64,000 nucleotides of DNA from Strongyloides papillosus (GCA_005656395.1 SRSI01000039.1:62001-126000); one strand, 5' to 3'. Positions 33,906-44,214 are shown, counted from the first letter of the stretch. The notes: generated from the letters alone by a model not told the origin. Made by a program: numbers and translations.

Positions 33906-34389
33906 CTACGATCTTCCATTATTATCATTAAGTACAATATCGTCTTCAACATCCTGTAAACTTTTATCATTTGATACTATATCATCATCAAATAAAATTT
34001 CAGAAGGTTCATCCTGTAAAACTTTATTATCTGATAAACTATCATTATAAAATGAAGTTTCATCCTGTGAATGGTAAATTATGTCCAATGTTCCTGTAAT
34101 TTCAAAACTTAGTTTTTTTTTTAATATTTAATATTAGCCTACCTTCAGTAATATCAAATAAATCATTTCTTAACTTAATTAACCTGTTTACTAATGCATC
34201 CATATTTTTACAGTTCTTATGAAACATATCTTTATATTGAAGTTTTTCATTCAATAATCGATAGACTTCTTCGTATTTTTCATCCAGTCCGTGTTGCATT
34301 GCAAGAATTTTATCGACAACTTCATTAACAATCAACAAATCCTCCTGAATTTTCTTTTCCAATGCTATAAGCATATCCAATTCATCCAT
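33906..34389 (-). CDS. Coiled-coil acidic protein, family A, copy 2 (stop before the repeat tail)
   Basis: Exons 34389-34143 and 34093-33906 join in frame (donor GTAGGC, acceptor TTACAG). Exon 1 is exactly as long as in the copy at 17775-18565 (247 nt) and reads MDELDMLIALEKKIQEDLL...RLIKLRNDLFDITEG. Exon 2 is acidic (SQDETSFYNDSLSDNKVLQDEPSEILFDDD...) and ends at TAG where the other copy has CAG. Downstream the repeat tail is still in frame, so either the protein is now truncated to about 144 aa without the hydrophobic end, or the gene is in early decay. Function unknown. Confidence 0.6.
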
Positions 34390-34745
34390 TTTATATTCTA
34401 AAATAGCAGATAAAAAATTAGAAAAAAATTAATGATATTAATTCCAAAAAATGAAATAACCTGTATATATTTTATCGATACATGGTGTAAAAATATAAAA
34501 TATAATTCCAAAGGTTTGAATGTAATATAAACTTGAAAAAAAGTTTTTATTAATCATATGAAACTAATAAAATAATTTTTTAATATTTAATCTGTTACAT
34601 TTTTAAGATCATTTAAATAGATTTAAAATAAAATATTATTATCAAAATAATTTATTGTATCAAAATTTGATGATAATTATCTAGACAACCTGTAGATTTA
34701 AAAAATATTATAAGCAATATAAGAACTTTCTAAATAATTAAACAT
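34390..34745. other. Short non-coding spacer
   Basis: AT-rich DNA between two minus-strand genes; nothing recognised apart from AACCTG words near 34460 and 34686. Confidence 0.5.
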
Positions 34746-36348
34746 TTATAAACTTTCATTTTCATATGCAGTAATCACAGAGTCAACCAGTTGTATTGTT
34801 TCATTAACAGCCTGTATGTCATTTTTTGGCTCAGTATAAATGATTGTTAAATGATTGAGTTTTTCTACTAATTTGATGTATTGTTCAATATCGTTTTTGA
34901 AGCTATCTCCCCATGTATTTTCTTTTCCAGTTATTTTTCCTCCCTGTAAATCTTTTAAAAAAGTATGAAAACCCGGTTCGATAATGATTACCGTTATTGA
35001 ATCATGAGCTTGTCTATGGTACATTCTGACCAGTGAAAGTAAACCTCTTAAAAGACTTTGTAAAGAAGTCACCCGGTGATTCAATCTTTTGTGGCCAAAT
35101 TTATCCAATATTTGACACCCAGGAATTCCTGAAAATATATATTAATCAAATATAAAGGTACATACCTGTATTAAAAGACAACCTGTATCCAAAGAGAAAT
35201 CCTCTTACGCTGTATTTTTCAAAATGGATTAATACACCAATTGTTTTTGTTTTATTTATGAGGTATGATATTTCCATAGAACTTCTAACACATTTTAATT
35301 CAAGTTTATCAGCCAGTGAAACTCTTTTCATTTTAGAAAGAACATCCATGTATTGAGTGACATCCAGTGTGTAAAAACCAGTTTCTTTTTTTGCCAATGA
35401 TGCCGTCGAACATTCTGATTGCGTAGAATTCAATTTTGAAAAAACAATATCGTTCAAAGCCTGTTTCAATGATATGTAATTTGGGTAATCATCCGTTTTT
35501 AAATTTCTAATTGTATTTACCAGTAGAAGTAGAAAATTATTTTCACTAAAATTCAATTTTTTGTCTTCTGAAAACAAGCAATACATTTCTTTTTTCAACC
35601 GGTATATTTCATTATAGTTATTTTTACAGTGTTTCCATGGTAGTTCTCCAGTCAACCATTCATAAACATTAAAGAAAATGGCCTGTAAATCATCAATAAA
35701 ACTTTTGTGTGATCCTTCATGTATGCTAATTGCACAATACATAGGAGTCATACAAACTTTTTTCTTTAACATTTCTTCCGTTGTTTCATCTTTTTTTTCC
35801 GATACATCAACCATTTGAGCTGTCCCGTAATCAATCAATACTACCTGTTTCAGATTATTCATTTCCTTTAACATTATATTTGCCGGTTTGATATCCTGAT
35901 GAATAACGTAAAAACTCGATAAATACTTTAAAGCATCCAGTAAATTTCCAACAACATCATTTATATCATTTAAGCTGAATTTTCCATCCGGTAAGCAACG
36001 ATTTCTATATTCATCTAATGACATTGGGAAAACATCCATTGTTATAAAAAATTGATTCGTTAAAGCGTCAAAACCTGTATCGATAACCTGTGGTAGTGGA
36101 CAGAACCTGTTGAAGAAAAATTCATCTAACATGTTTTTTGCTAATACACTGTTCATTACATTCTGTTCTTGGCTTATCTCTTGACCTAATTTGATTGCAC
36201 ATGTGTTTGATCCTGTAGCAGTTATTTTTGTTCCTTTAAAAACATTTGAAAATCCTCCGGTCCCAATTAATTCTTGAAGAACATAGACTGACTCATTCAA
36301 ATGTATTGAATGAGGCAGTTTTGGCAAATTGAAATTAAACTTTAACAT
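34746..36348 (-). CDS. VRK/CK1-like protein kinase with novel C-terminal domain (521 aa), copy 1
   Basis: Exons 36348-35166 and 35128-34746 join in frame across a 37-nt intron (GTATGT...TTTTCAG). The kinase domain has a glycine loop GTGGFSNVFKG, Lys in CAIKLG, the catalytic loop IHQDIKPANIM, DYG in place of DFG, and an activation segment TPMYCAISIHEG followed by DDLQAIFFNVYEWLTGELPW. The DYG form and the S-x-H-x-G plus LPW pattern resemble VRK and casein kinase 1. About 200 C-terminal residues, partly in exon 2, are unlike known kinases. HQD replaces HRD, which is seen in active kinases too. It forms a pair with the gene at 44416-46014: same length within one residue and the same intron position. 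Confidence 0.88.
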
Positions 36349-36704
36349 TTAAGCTTATTAATTTGATAGTGTTACCTGTATAAGTTAATTATATATAAAT
36401 GATTTTATTTATTAAATTTGTAAGTAAATTTATAATCATTTTTACATATTTTCTTATTTAAAAATGTAAATTTTATTTACAAAAATCAACCAGTTGATTA
36501 TAAGAATGAATAAAATTGTAAAAAAATTATAAGAAAAAGTTGCTTGAGGAAGTTTTTGAGTTGTTAAAAAGCATAATAAACATTAAAAATGTTAATGGTA
36601 AATGATTTATTTTGTAATAAAACAAAAGATATAATAAAAATGATGAGACCATTTTCATCAACAAATATAATATACTTAGATTTTACTTTAAATAAATAAA
36701 TCAT
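36349..36704. other. Upstream region of the minus-strand kinase gene
   Basis: AT-rich, no gene. It contains several copies of the dispersed motif (ACCTGTAT at 36374, CAACCAGTTGA near 36487) and should hold the kinase promoter. Confidence 0.45.
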
Positions 36705-36770
36705 CCTGTTTTAAAAATATTAAAGATAGTATGTATAATCCGTTGTCATTCGGTTCAGTCTCTTACCTTA
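36705..36770 (-). pseudogene. Short remnant of a second transposase 3' end
   Basis: About 60 bp (TTAAAGATAGTATGTATAATCCGTTG..., TTCGGTTCAG) aligns with 39080-39130, the last codons of the CMC-type transposase gene. It suggests that another transposase copy once lay here, or that a segment with its tail was duplicated. Confidence 0.5.
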
Positions 36771-37074
36771 AGATAAAAGAATAATGATAAGAAAATCGTT
36801 TTGAAATGTATAATAAGTTAATAGTTTATCGTTTTTCTGATATATGCAAGTAAAAAGAGATAAACATAAAAACATTTTTTTGATTAATAGATTATCATTC
36901 ACGTTTACAATAAACATTTTAATAAAAAAAGTGTCACGTATCAAGATAAAGTTATTGAACAATAATACACTTGTTGCAATCAAAGTAAAATTTTTTTTTA
37001 TGTGAATAATTTATGTTACTTTTAGAAATTTTATACCTTCATTCTACAACATATCAATATTATTCTTATTAGTA
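36771..37074. other. Non-coding spacer
   Basis: No gene recognised; the 71-codon minus-strand frame at 36768-36983 is hydrophobic and AT-driven with no relative here. Confidence 0.4.
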
Positions 37075-37465
37075 AAATAAGATTTGTTTTATTTCGTTCT
37101 TAGATTATTTCTTATTTTAGCGCGTGCCTGCAGGGGTAATAGATTCAATTTTTTATAAGAAATACGAATATCTAAAAATTGTCATTTTGTTTTTCATGAC
37201 ATAATATTGCAATTATTTTCACTGGATGTAATCATTTTATTTTTAGGTAGTCATGTTATACTTCAGCGCTTTCTAAATCTATTGTATTTTGTGATTCTTA
37301 AAATATAAAAATCATATATGAAAACCCTTATTAGTTTAAAAGTCTTACAGGTGTCTATGATTTTTAATTTATTTTATTTGTAACCGTTTGTACTTCACCG
37401 TAAAATATAGTCTACTAATAAATAATTTTATAAATTTTTACTTATTTATATTTTTTTTATGTATT
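37075..37465. repeat. Intergenic repeat, copy 1 (partners 38590-39050 and 46170-46310)
   Basis: Shares ordered words with 38590-39050: AGTAAAATAAGATTT, AAAAATTGTCATTT, TTTCATGACATA, TATACTTCAG and CTACTAATAAATA...TTTTTAC. The partner contains a 145-bp foldback insert that is missing here, so this copy shows the empty site. It lies directly upstream of the NADAR gene. Confidence 0.7.
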
Positions 37466-37608
37466 TTATCTTTATTTCGTCTTATTATAGTTTTATTTTA
37501 TTTTAATTTTTCCATAGTAATTTTTTAATATTTTTAGGTTTAGTTAATTTTTTTTTATTATTTATTTATAAGAACATATAGAAAATTTTATTTTTTATTA
37601 AATAAACT

Positions 37609-38151
37609 ATGAATCGTAAGTTTTTCCTACTATTTTCTATATTTTGTTTTCTAGGAAATTACCCAAATACTGAGATTGTAGGAAACGTGGTAGTATTCGG
37701 AGGAAGGGGTAGTCCTCTATCAAATTTTTACAAATCTGTATTCGCTGATAAAGAGAACAGGATGTATTATTCGGTAGAGCAATATTTCCAATATAGAAAA
37801 GCTCTATATTTTAAAGATTTTGTAATGGCAGATAAAATAAAGGAAGCGAAAACACCGGTTGAAGCCAAAAGACTGGGTGGAAGAGTAAAAAATTTTGATG
37901 AAAAAAAATGGGATGATGTTAAATTTGACATAATGCTTGAGGAATTGACTTTGAAATTTCAAAGCCTTCCCTTTAAATCAATTTTAGAAGATTACTACAT
38001 TGATACTTCCACACTAATAAGGAGAGTTTTCTTGGAAAACACTGGTAATATGTATTGGGGTGGTAGTATTAATATAACAACCGGTCGTATTCAAGGGAAA
38101 AATTATCTAGGAAAGTTGCTTAACAAACTGGCCTCCCAGTTGTTTGAATAA
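37609..38151 (+). CDS. NADAR-domain protein (180 aa)
   Basis: Residues about 28-178 match the NADAR (YbiA/RibX) fold: GGRGSPLSNFY at the start, YYSVEQYFQYRKALYF, AKTPVEAKRLGGRV, W in KKWDDVK, and the end NMYWGGSI...GKNYLGKLLNKL. NADAR proteins act on N-glycosidic bonds of riboflavin intermediates, and some remove ADP-ribose from guanine; they recur in phages and large DNA viruses. The first 18 residues (KFFLLFSIFCFLG) are hydrophobic and could be a signal peptide. However, TTTTGTTTTCTAG at about 37641-37653 looks like a splice acceptor, so the true start may instead be an upstream exon. The frame is intact. In this element it may protect against nucleotide or DNA ADP-ribosylation; that is conjecture. 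Confidence 0.85.
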   Translation: MNRKFFLLFSIFCFLGNYPNTEIVGNVVVFGGRGSPLSNFYKSVFADKENRMYYSVEQYFQYRKALYFKDFVMADKIKEAKTPVEAKRLGGRVKNFDEKKWDDVKFDIMLEELTLKFQSLPFKSILEDYYIDTSTLIRRVFLENTGNMYWGGSINITTGRIQGKNYLGKLLNKLASQLFE

Positions 38152-38589
38152 TTTTTAAAATGTCATAATTTTCGTATTGTATTTTTTACATCGTATATTT
38201 TTTTATTGTATCACCGGTTGGATCGAAAAAATTAAATAAAAAACATCTTAACTTGAAGAAAGTATACTAAAATGGCATGTTTATGCTAGCAAATTTAGAA
38301 AATCTAGGTCTACTGTGATGAAAAACAATAATATTTAACTGGTTGAAGTTTCTTTTGATATAACCCAATCATTAAACAATTTTCAATAATTTATACAGAA
38401 ATATTTCACACAAAAATGGTTTGAATTTACTCGATGTGTTTTTTTATTAGTAAATTTTCCTTTATTTTATATGACGAGCTTCTTTACGTAATGATGTAAT
38501 ATATTTCACTGATTGTAATTATATATTATATTCCATGAATGCTTTTTATATTGTGTACGTTTTTTTTACATAAATAAAAATTTATTATT
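38152..38589. other. Non-coding spacer after the NADAR gene
   Basis: AT-rich, with CACCGGTTGG near 38212 and AACTGGTTGA near 38338, both copies of the dispersed motif. No gene. Confidence 0.5.
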
Positions 38590-39050
38590 TTAAAACTTTA
38601 GTAAAATAAGATTTATATCAATTCGTATTATGATCATTTGTATTTTAGCATGTGCTTCCAGGAGTTATAAGTTTAACATATAAAGATTGCGATTGTCTAA
38701 AAATTGTCATTTAAAGTTTTCATGACATACTATTGTAAGCATATGCACACTCGCCTTGTTTGGACCAATATGTATACATTAATGTAATACTAGTTCCAAA
38801 AACGAGTATGAAATAATTGGCTACATACTAGCCTCATTTAGGCAATGTATACATTAATGTAGCACTTGCTTAAAAAAGCGAATGTGCATATACTTCAGTG
38901 TTAATCGTAAGTAGAATCCTTTATTATGTTATAACTCTTGTAGGTGGCCACGATTGTCACTTTTATAATTTGTACTGGTTTGTATTTCTCATAAATAGAG
39001 TCCACTAATAAAATATATCTTATAAATTTTTACTTTTATTTAAAATAGAT
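38590..39050. repeat. Intergenic repeat, copy 2, with inverted partner at 46170-46458
   Basis: The right part (38744-39050) is repeated inverted at 46170-46458, sharing the foldback, GTGGCCACGATT and AGAGTCCACTAAT followed by ATATCTTATAAATTTTTAC. The left part matches only 37075-37290. The two inverted copies enclose the transposase, three unrecognised genes and kinase copy 2 (about 7.7 kb). Confidence 0.8.
38744..38888. mobile_element. 145-bp foldback MITE, TA-flanked
   Basis: The ends TGCACACTCGCCTT and AAAAAGCGAATGTGCA are inverted repeats. TA flanks both sides (38742-38743 and 38889-38890), and the repeat copy at 37075-37465 lacks the insert. The interior also folds on itself (GTATACATTAATGTA occurs twice). 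A relative lies in the inverted copy at 46310-46458. Confidence 0.75.
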
Positions 39051-39080
39051 ATAAAATAAAACATCATATTTAAAAAATAT

Positions 39081-40911
39081 TTAAGGGTAGTAAGTGAAAT
39101 CCATTGGATCGTCATCCGGTTCAGACTCATCAGAAAATGTTTCATTATCTTCAATATATTCTAAAAGAAATGAAGATGTTTCCAAAACATTTTGTTCTAC
39201 CGGATCATCAACCTGTAAACCTGTCTCAGGTACTTGTACATTGGTATAATTCCAGACATTTGATATTTCAATATTTTTTTCCTGTATAGTATGTTTATAC
39301 TTAAAACTAAGATCATTTAAAAAGTTTATTCTTTTTATTACTGTTTTGCAAGGATTAATTCTGCACTTTGTATTAACCAGTATTTTTTTAATCCGTATAT
39401 TTGATGATTCAAATCTTATTGTACTGTATTCAGCCGGTCTTAATTTTAGTTTTTCAATACAATAACTGTAATGTAGAAGATTATGCATTTTAGCTGTTAT
39501 TGAAAAATTTTGTCCAAATAGTTTAAAAAGTAATTCAAACAATTTTTCAGTATTTTTATGAAAGATTTCAGCCAATTCAAGTACATCTGTAGTATGATCA
39601 GTAGTGCCATACGCCAAATTCAATGAAGTTTCTAGTAAAAGTTTGATTTCATCCAGTTTTATTATTGTTGATCCATCCAGATTTGGCCAAGTATTAGTTG
39701 TCAATATTGTATAGAAACACCTACTTATCAAGAGTATTTGAGACCCTGACAAATTAAGCCTTCTTTTTCCTGTACATTTTAAGGCTTTAAAAATACCTGT
39801 GTACATTAATGTGCGTATCTCATTTTGCCTGTTAAAAATATCAGCCTGTTCTAAGATCAATTTTATCAAATCATCTTCCGAGACCGTTCTTTTTGTTAAA
39901 CTTAAAAAAACATTTACACAACCTGATAAAACATAATTAAGTACACCTGTCAAAACATCATGAAATGGATCACTTATAAGATGATTATCAACCGGTATAT
40001 GAGATACAAAATGTTTAATTCGGACATATTTTTTAACTTCATTCGGCGTTTTATATTTCACCCAGTCAGGTCCTGACACTGTACAAGTACGACAATTATT
40101 GCGGCCCCTATTTGTAAATATTAATGGAGCCTTTAATGCACAATTTAAAAAAACATTATCACCAACAACTAATTTCACTCCAACCGGTATTTTCTTTCCA
40201 TCAATATCAATTGTAGTTGAATTTATAAGTTCAATACACTGTTTAATTAAAGATTCATATCGATCCTGTTTGGCATATTTAGTATATGCTATGGCTAACG
40301 TCCTGTAATGATAAAGTGAGCTTGATTTTATTATATCTAAGTTCATCACCCTGTAAGCCATATGAGTAAAAGAATTTTGCCTTCTACTTGGTCCCAAAGG
40401 TTGAGACACTGTTATATCATCCCCGTAAAGTAAAAGATCAATTTTATCTATTGATATTGGAACTAAAAAAAATTAAAAAATATATTTATTAAAAACTACT
40501 TTTTAAAGAACTTAAATAATTTTTTATATCCTTTTGAAAATCAATAACATATGCTGAAGTATCAGGGTTTTTCATTTTTTTTCTTTTTATGTTACACTCA
40601 GCCGGTAATGTAAACGTCTGACAACCTGTATCTTCAAACTTTTCAATACCTTCGAATTCTATATAAGGTGCTACCATTTGCAATTCTTTTATTCCACTAT
40701 CAATACAGATGCCTGTTATCAATTTTATCAAACCATTTATTTGTTTTTCATTGAAACAATTATCAGAGATATAGTTTACTAATTTTCCAGTAATTAGTTT
40801 TCCAAGTTTATCTATTTTTTCATCCTGTGAAATATTTCCATTTATTCTTCTTTCTCTCATACATACCTCAAACATATTTTCTTCAAAACTTTCATTACTA
40901 GTTCTCGCCAT
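39081..40911 (-). CDS. CMC (CACTA/Mirage-type) transposase-like protein (597 aa)
   Basis: Exons 40911-40500 and 40462-39081 join in frame (GTAGTT...TTTTAG). The joined product has LLLYGDDITVSQPLG (first catalytic Asp, the pattern DDFEVxNPLG of animal CACTA-like proteins), then LVVGDNVFLN (second Asp), NRGRNNCRTC (the C-x2-C between second Asp and Glu that marks CMC transposases), DPFHDVLTGVLNYVL, then AKMHNLLHY and IRFESSN (probable catalytic Glu). The N-terminal 140 residues are charged and unrecognised. The ATG at 40911 is chosen because it is the first in frame; an acceptor-like ATTACAG precedes it. It is the best candidate for the enzyme moving the giant element. It could instead be a domesticated or stranded copy. 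Confidence 0.82.
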
Positions 40912-41194
40912 ATTAATCAATAGATTACAACCTGTAATAAAAGAAAAGTAATTTAATGGTCTAAATACATGTGCTGTAGAAAGGATGTTCCAATCTTAAA
41001 ATGTTTATTTCATAAAACAATAAATATACAACAAATGTATATATTTAAAATTTGTTTCAGTCCTTTGAAACATCCTGTCTGTTTATGCTCGTGCTAGATT
41101 ATATGTATAAAAGTATATGAATGTTTTTAAAACAAATAAAAATACAATACTAATTATAAATTTTATTAATATTAATCCGGTTAGTTATCATTAA
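40912..41194. other. Spacer between two minus-strand genes
   Basis: AT-rich; TTACAACCTGTAATAA at 40925-40940 is a near-perfect palindrome and may also be the acceptor region of the transposase mRNA. CATCCTGTCTG lies at 41070. Confidence 0.45.
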
Positions 41195-42511
41195 TTAAAT
41201 ATTTGTTTTATATGTTACTGGGATATCTTTGTATCCTACATTTTCTTTCAATGCTTTTTCAATTTCGCCTCCAACCTTTGTCATTAATGGTATATGAATA
41301 CTTTTATCAATAAACATGACCGATACTTGAACATCCTGTGCGCCAACCATTGCTTTCTTACAAGATGTTTGGCCTGTATGGGAAAGATTATCAAAACCTG
41401 TGTTGAATTTTTTGAATTCATTAAAAACATCCAGTTGGTTTGTAATTATTAACAGTGATTTTGATTTAGATTTAGTAACATGTACAAAAAAAGATTCAAC
41501 TCCTTGTTGAAATACATTGACTTGTCCACCAGCTTTACTAATCCTTGTATTTCCATTCATACCTGTATTATGTTCAACAATATAAGAATATCCATAATGT
41601 TCCAGTTTTTTAAACATTTGAAAAGCTACCGTTGATTCGTAGCTTTTTGGACTAAGTATTTTTTCAACTATTTCCTGTGAGCATCCTGCGTCAATTATCT
41701 TAAAATTTCCAATAGGTTTGACTGAATATAATTTTATGACACTTCCGTCGTTGGAATTTGTAGTTAAATTAGTTGAATTAGAATGAGTGGCTGTTGAAAA
41801 TCTTTTTTTAGAACTTTCATCCTGTGAATTAGCACTTGTAATAGCAGTCTCATTCGAGAGAATGGGTGTTGCAAAACTATTTGAACTAATTATTTCAATT
41901 CCTGTGGAGGCTTTAGTTGAGATTTGGCTTATTTCACTTGCATCCAGTGTGTCGATTCCAGTTGACACTTCAGTGCTGTGTTGGCCTGTAGATCTACAGG
42001 ATAATGGTGTCGAAGTTCTAATTGGTTTACTGAAGCTGTGATCTATATTCTTTAAAGTTATTTTCATGTTGTCATCCAGTATTTTTGCGTATTCTTTCCA
42101 TGATTCAATGCTATTGTTCTGAGGTGCCATGTTTTTTTCTTTAATTTCGACCGGTAAAGAATTGGCGAATTTGTTAATTATCAGAAATTTACTCTCTTCT
42201 CCTACGAATAGTTTTTCTGTTACTAGAATTATTTCTTGCAGCTTTTCTAAAAATGTTCCTGTCACTGGCATCCGGTTTATTGCGTCCAATCGCAAAAAAA
42301 CATTTTCCTTTGAAAGCTTGTCCAGTAAGTTGAGATGAATTTTTTCCCACTGCAAATCCTGTAGTTCCCAGTGAGCGAAAATTTCTTTGTGTTTGAAAGC
42401 TGCAACAACTCCTTTCCAGTGTGAGTTGCTGAGCTGTGGCAGATCCTGTTCCTGTGGCTCCTTGCTAATATCCAAAAAAACCTCCAGTTGGCTGACATCA
42501 TTTGGTTTCAT
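41195..42511 (-). CDS. Unrecognised protein beside the transposase (438 aa)
   Basis: An open frame with no break. Residues 1-150 (MKPNDVSQLEVFLDISKE..., HWELQDLQWEKIHLNLLDK, FLEKLQEIILVTEKLF, KFANSLPVEIKEK) are predicted-helical and loosely resemble a retroelement capsid-like segment; that likeness is weak. Residues about 170-260 are Ser/Thr-rich and low complexity. The last 180 residues (NFKIIDAGCSQEIVEKIL..., GYSYIVEHNTGMNGNTRISKAGG...) look folded but match nothing I know. It shares a 244-bp divergent upstream region with the plus-strand gene at 42756 and may be an accessory protein of transposition. No function is claimed. Confidence 0.65.
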   Translation of the reverse strand: MKPNDVSQLEVFLDISKEPQEQDLPQLSNSHWKGVVAAFKHKEIFAHWELQDLQWEKIHLNLLDKLSKENVFLRLDAINRMPVTGTFLEKLQEIILVTEKLFVGEESKFLIINKFANSLPVEIKEKNMAPQNNSIESWKEYAKILDDNMKITLKNIDHSFSKPIRTSTPLSCRSTGQHSTEVSTGIDTLDASEISQISTKASTGIEIISSNSFATPILSNETAITSANSQDESSKKRFSTATHSNSTNLTTNSNDGSVIKLYSVKPIGNFKIIDAGCSQEIVEKILSPKSYESTVAFQMFKKLEHYGYSYIVEHNTGMNGNTRISKAGGQVNVFQQGVESFFVHVTKSKSKSLLIITNQLDVFNEFKKFNTGFDNLSHTGQTSCKKAMVGAQDVQVSVMFIDKSIHIPLMTKVGGEIEKALKENVGYKDIPVTYKTNI

Positions 42512-42755
42512 TGTAAAATGAAAAAATATAATTTATAAATATTTTTATCATTAATAATATAGAATAAATTTACTATAAAATTTACATGTTTATTATATAT
42601 AATTGTAAAATTTTTAATTTAATAAATTCAAATATTATAAACATATAATTTTAAAAAAGCATATATGAGCATGTTAAAATTAACATATAATTATATTATT
42701 AAAATTTATAACATTTCTTTATTTATATTAAACACCAAATTTTTAACTTTAACTC
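42512..42755. promoter_or_regulatory. Divergent promoter region (244 bp)
   Basis: Separates the minus-strand gene starting at 42511 from the plus-strand gene at 42756. It is almost pure A+T with ATATAATT/AATTATAT palindromes and no dispersed-motif copy. A shared regulatory region is inferred from the layout only. Confidence 0.4.
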
Positions 42756-43581
42756 ATGATTTTTACCGAAATGAGTGAAAATAGTGGGAGCAATGGCAAT
42801 AAGCCATTATATCCACAATTTCCACAGTATTTTACAACAAATGCTACCGAGCATTATTCAAAGATTGAAGAAAGAGAAGAAAATAAACAAATTGTTACAC
42901 AGGAACATACTGTGCATTTTCAAAAAATGCCAGTAATACAACAGGGTGATAAAAAAACTACAAATAAAATTAACTTTATTTCTGATTCAAACAGAGAACA
43001 GGAAACGCAACACTTAAAAATAAACAATACAATTTATCATCAATTAAGTGGAACTCAAAAAATAACTAATGAATCAACGAAACCGGATGAAAAAACTTCT
43101 ACAAAAGATGAAAATTTATATAAAACTTTATTTCACCATCTTGCTGAATCAGATCAACTAATGGCTAAGAAAAACGAAATTATAAATTTTGTAGGAAACA
43201 GGTTGTTAGAAGAGGCATTATTATTACTCAGTAATGGTAATAATGAAGCATTAATGCAAAAATTTTCGAAGATTCATGAAAAAGAATTTTACTCTTTTAT
43301 TGCGAGTTGTTATATGTAAGTTTAAAAATCAAAATAAATATATAATTTTTTACAGATCTTTAATACCCGATAAAATAAGAAAAAAACAGGGATGCCTAGA
43401 TACGTTTATTAAGATATTTTCGAGATATTTCATGATACATCATTTTCCTTACGATAAAAGTAGAATAGCTAATATCGTCAGGTGCCGTAAAAGAAAATAC
43501 AAAAAAAAAGGACTAGTTCGTGAATATATGGAAACACAGGATGAAATAAATGTAGGTTTATTTTATAAGAAATTTCCTTAA
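42756..43581 (+). CDS. Unrecognised two-exon protein (261 aa)
   Basis: Exons 42756-43315 and 43356-43581 join in frame (GTAAGT...TTTACAG, 40-nt intron, phase 2). The first 130 residues are polar, Gln/Asn/Thr-rich and probably disordered. Residues about 130-190 (LAESDQLMAKKNEIINFVGNRLLEEALLLL) are helical. Exon 2 encodes a compact basic segment (SLIPDKIRKKQGCLDTFIKIF...RIANIVRCRKRKYKKKG) that could bind nucleic acid. A start at the internal ATG six codons on is equally possible. It is head-to-head with the 41195-42511 gene and upstream of 43687. Its place beside the transposase suggests an accessory DNA-binding role, as in two-gene CACTA elements, but that is inference. Confidence 0.62.
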
Positions 43582-43686
43582 ACTTTTTAGAATGTCATAA
43601 TCTCTTTAAAAAAATATACTAATAGTATTTTTTTTAATTATGAAGTACTTGCCAACGTTAGAATACTGGTTATATTAAGAGAAAAA

Positions 43687-44214
43687 ATGGAAGTTATTTA
43701 CTCAGAGGCTTTGAAGAAAGACCACTTAAAATCACCGGAAGAATTACCGGATTTGAACAGATTACAACTTATTTTAAAAAGACTTTTTTATTATAATGAG
43801 AGAATAAAAAGTACAAATAATGCATATAATGTTGAAAAATTAGAAGCATCGATTAACGAAATTTTTAAAAGAGCAAAATTACGTCAACCGATTGAAATTT
43901 TGTCAAACATTAATGAAAAATCCAATGGACTTTTTGTAAACACACAGGACGACAAAAAAACTTATGTATTCGCAATTGGAACAACACCAATTGTTCTATC
44001 AGAAAATTTGGAAGTTACTATAAAAAACTGGCTGATGTTCAATCTTTTATCTCCATCATTTAAGATGAATGAACCTTTTAACCGACTTTATGAACTTCTT
44101 ATCACGATTACTGGTGGACGTGGAAATCATACAACAAAAGGACGGGCTGGAAAATGTGTTCATGTTGATCAATTAATTAATGATATAAAAAATAAGGGAT
44201 TTGAAACTTATTAA
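43687..44214 (+). CDS. Unrecognised protein (175 aa)
   Basis: An intact frame starting MEVIYSEALKKDHLKSPEELPDLNRL. Its first 80 residues are helical (LQLILKRLFYYNERI, LEASINEIFKRAKL). The rest includes KKTYVFAIGTTPIVLSENLEV, a beta-rich stretch, and a Gly-rich ITGGRGNHTTKGRAG near the end that may be a loop or a nucleic-acid contact. There is no known domain. It lies 105 bp after the previous plus-strand gene and 201 bp before kinase copy 2, all on one strand, so co-expression is possible. Confidence 0.6.
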   Translation: MEVIYSEALKKDHLKSPEELPDLNRLQLILKRLFYYNERIKSTNNAYNVEKLEASINEIFKRAKLRQPIEILSNINEKSNGLFVNTQDDKKTYVFAIGTTPIVLSENLEVTIKNWLMFNLLSPSFKMNEPFNRLYELLITITGGRGNHTTKGRAGKCVHVDQLINDIKNKGFETY

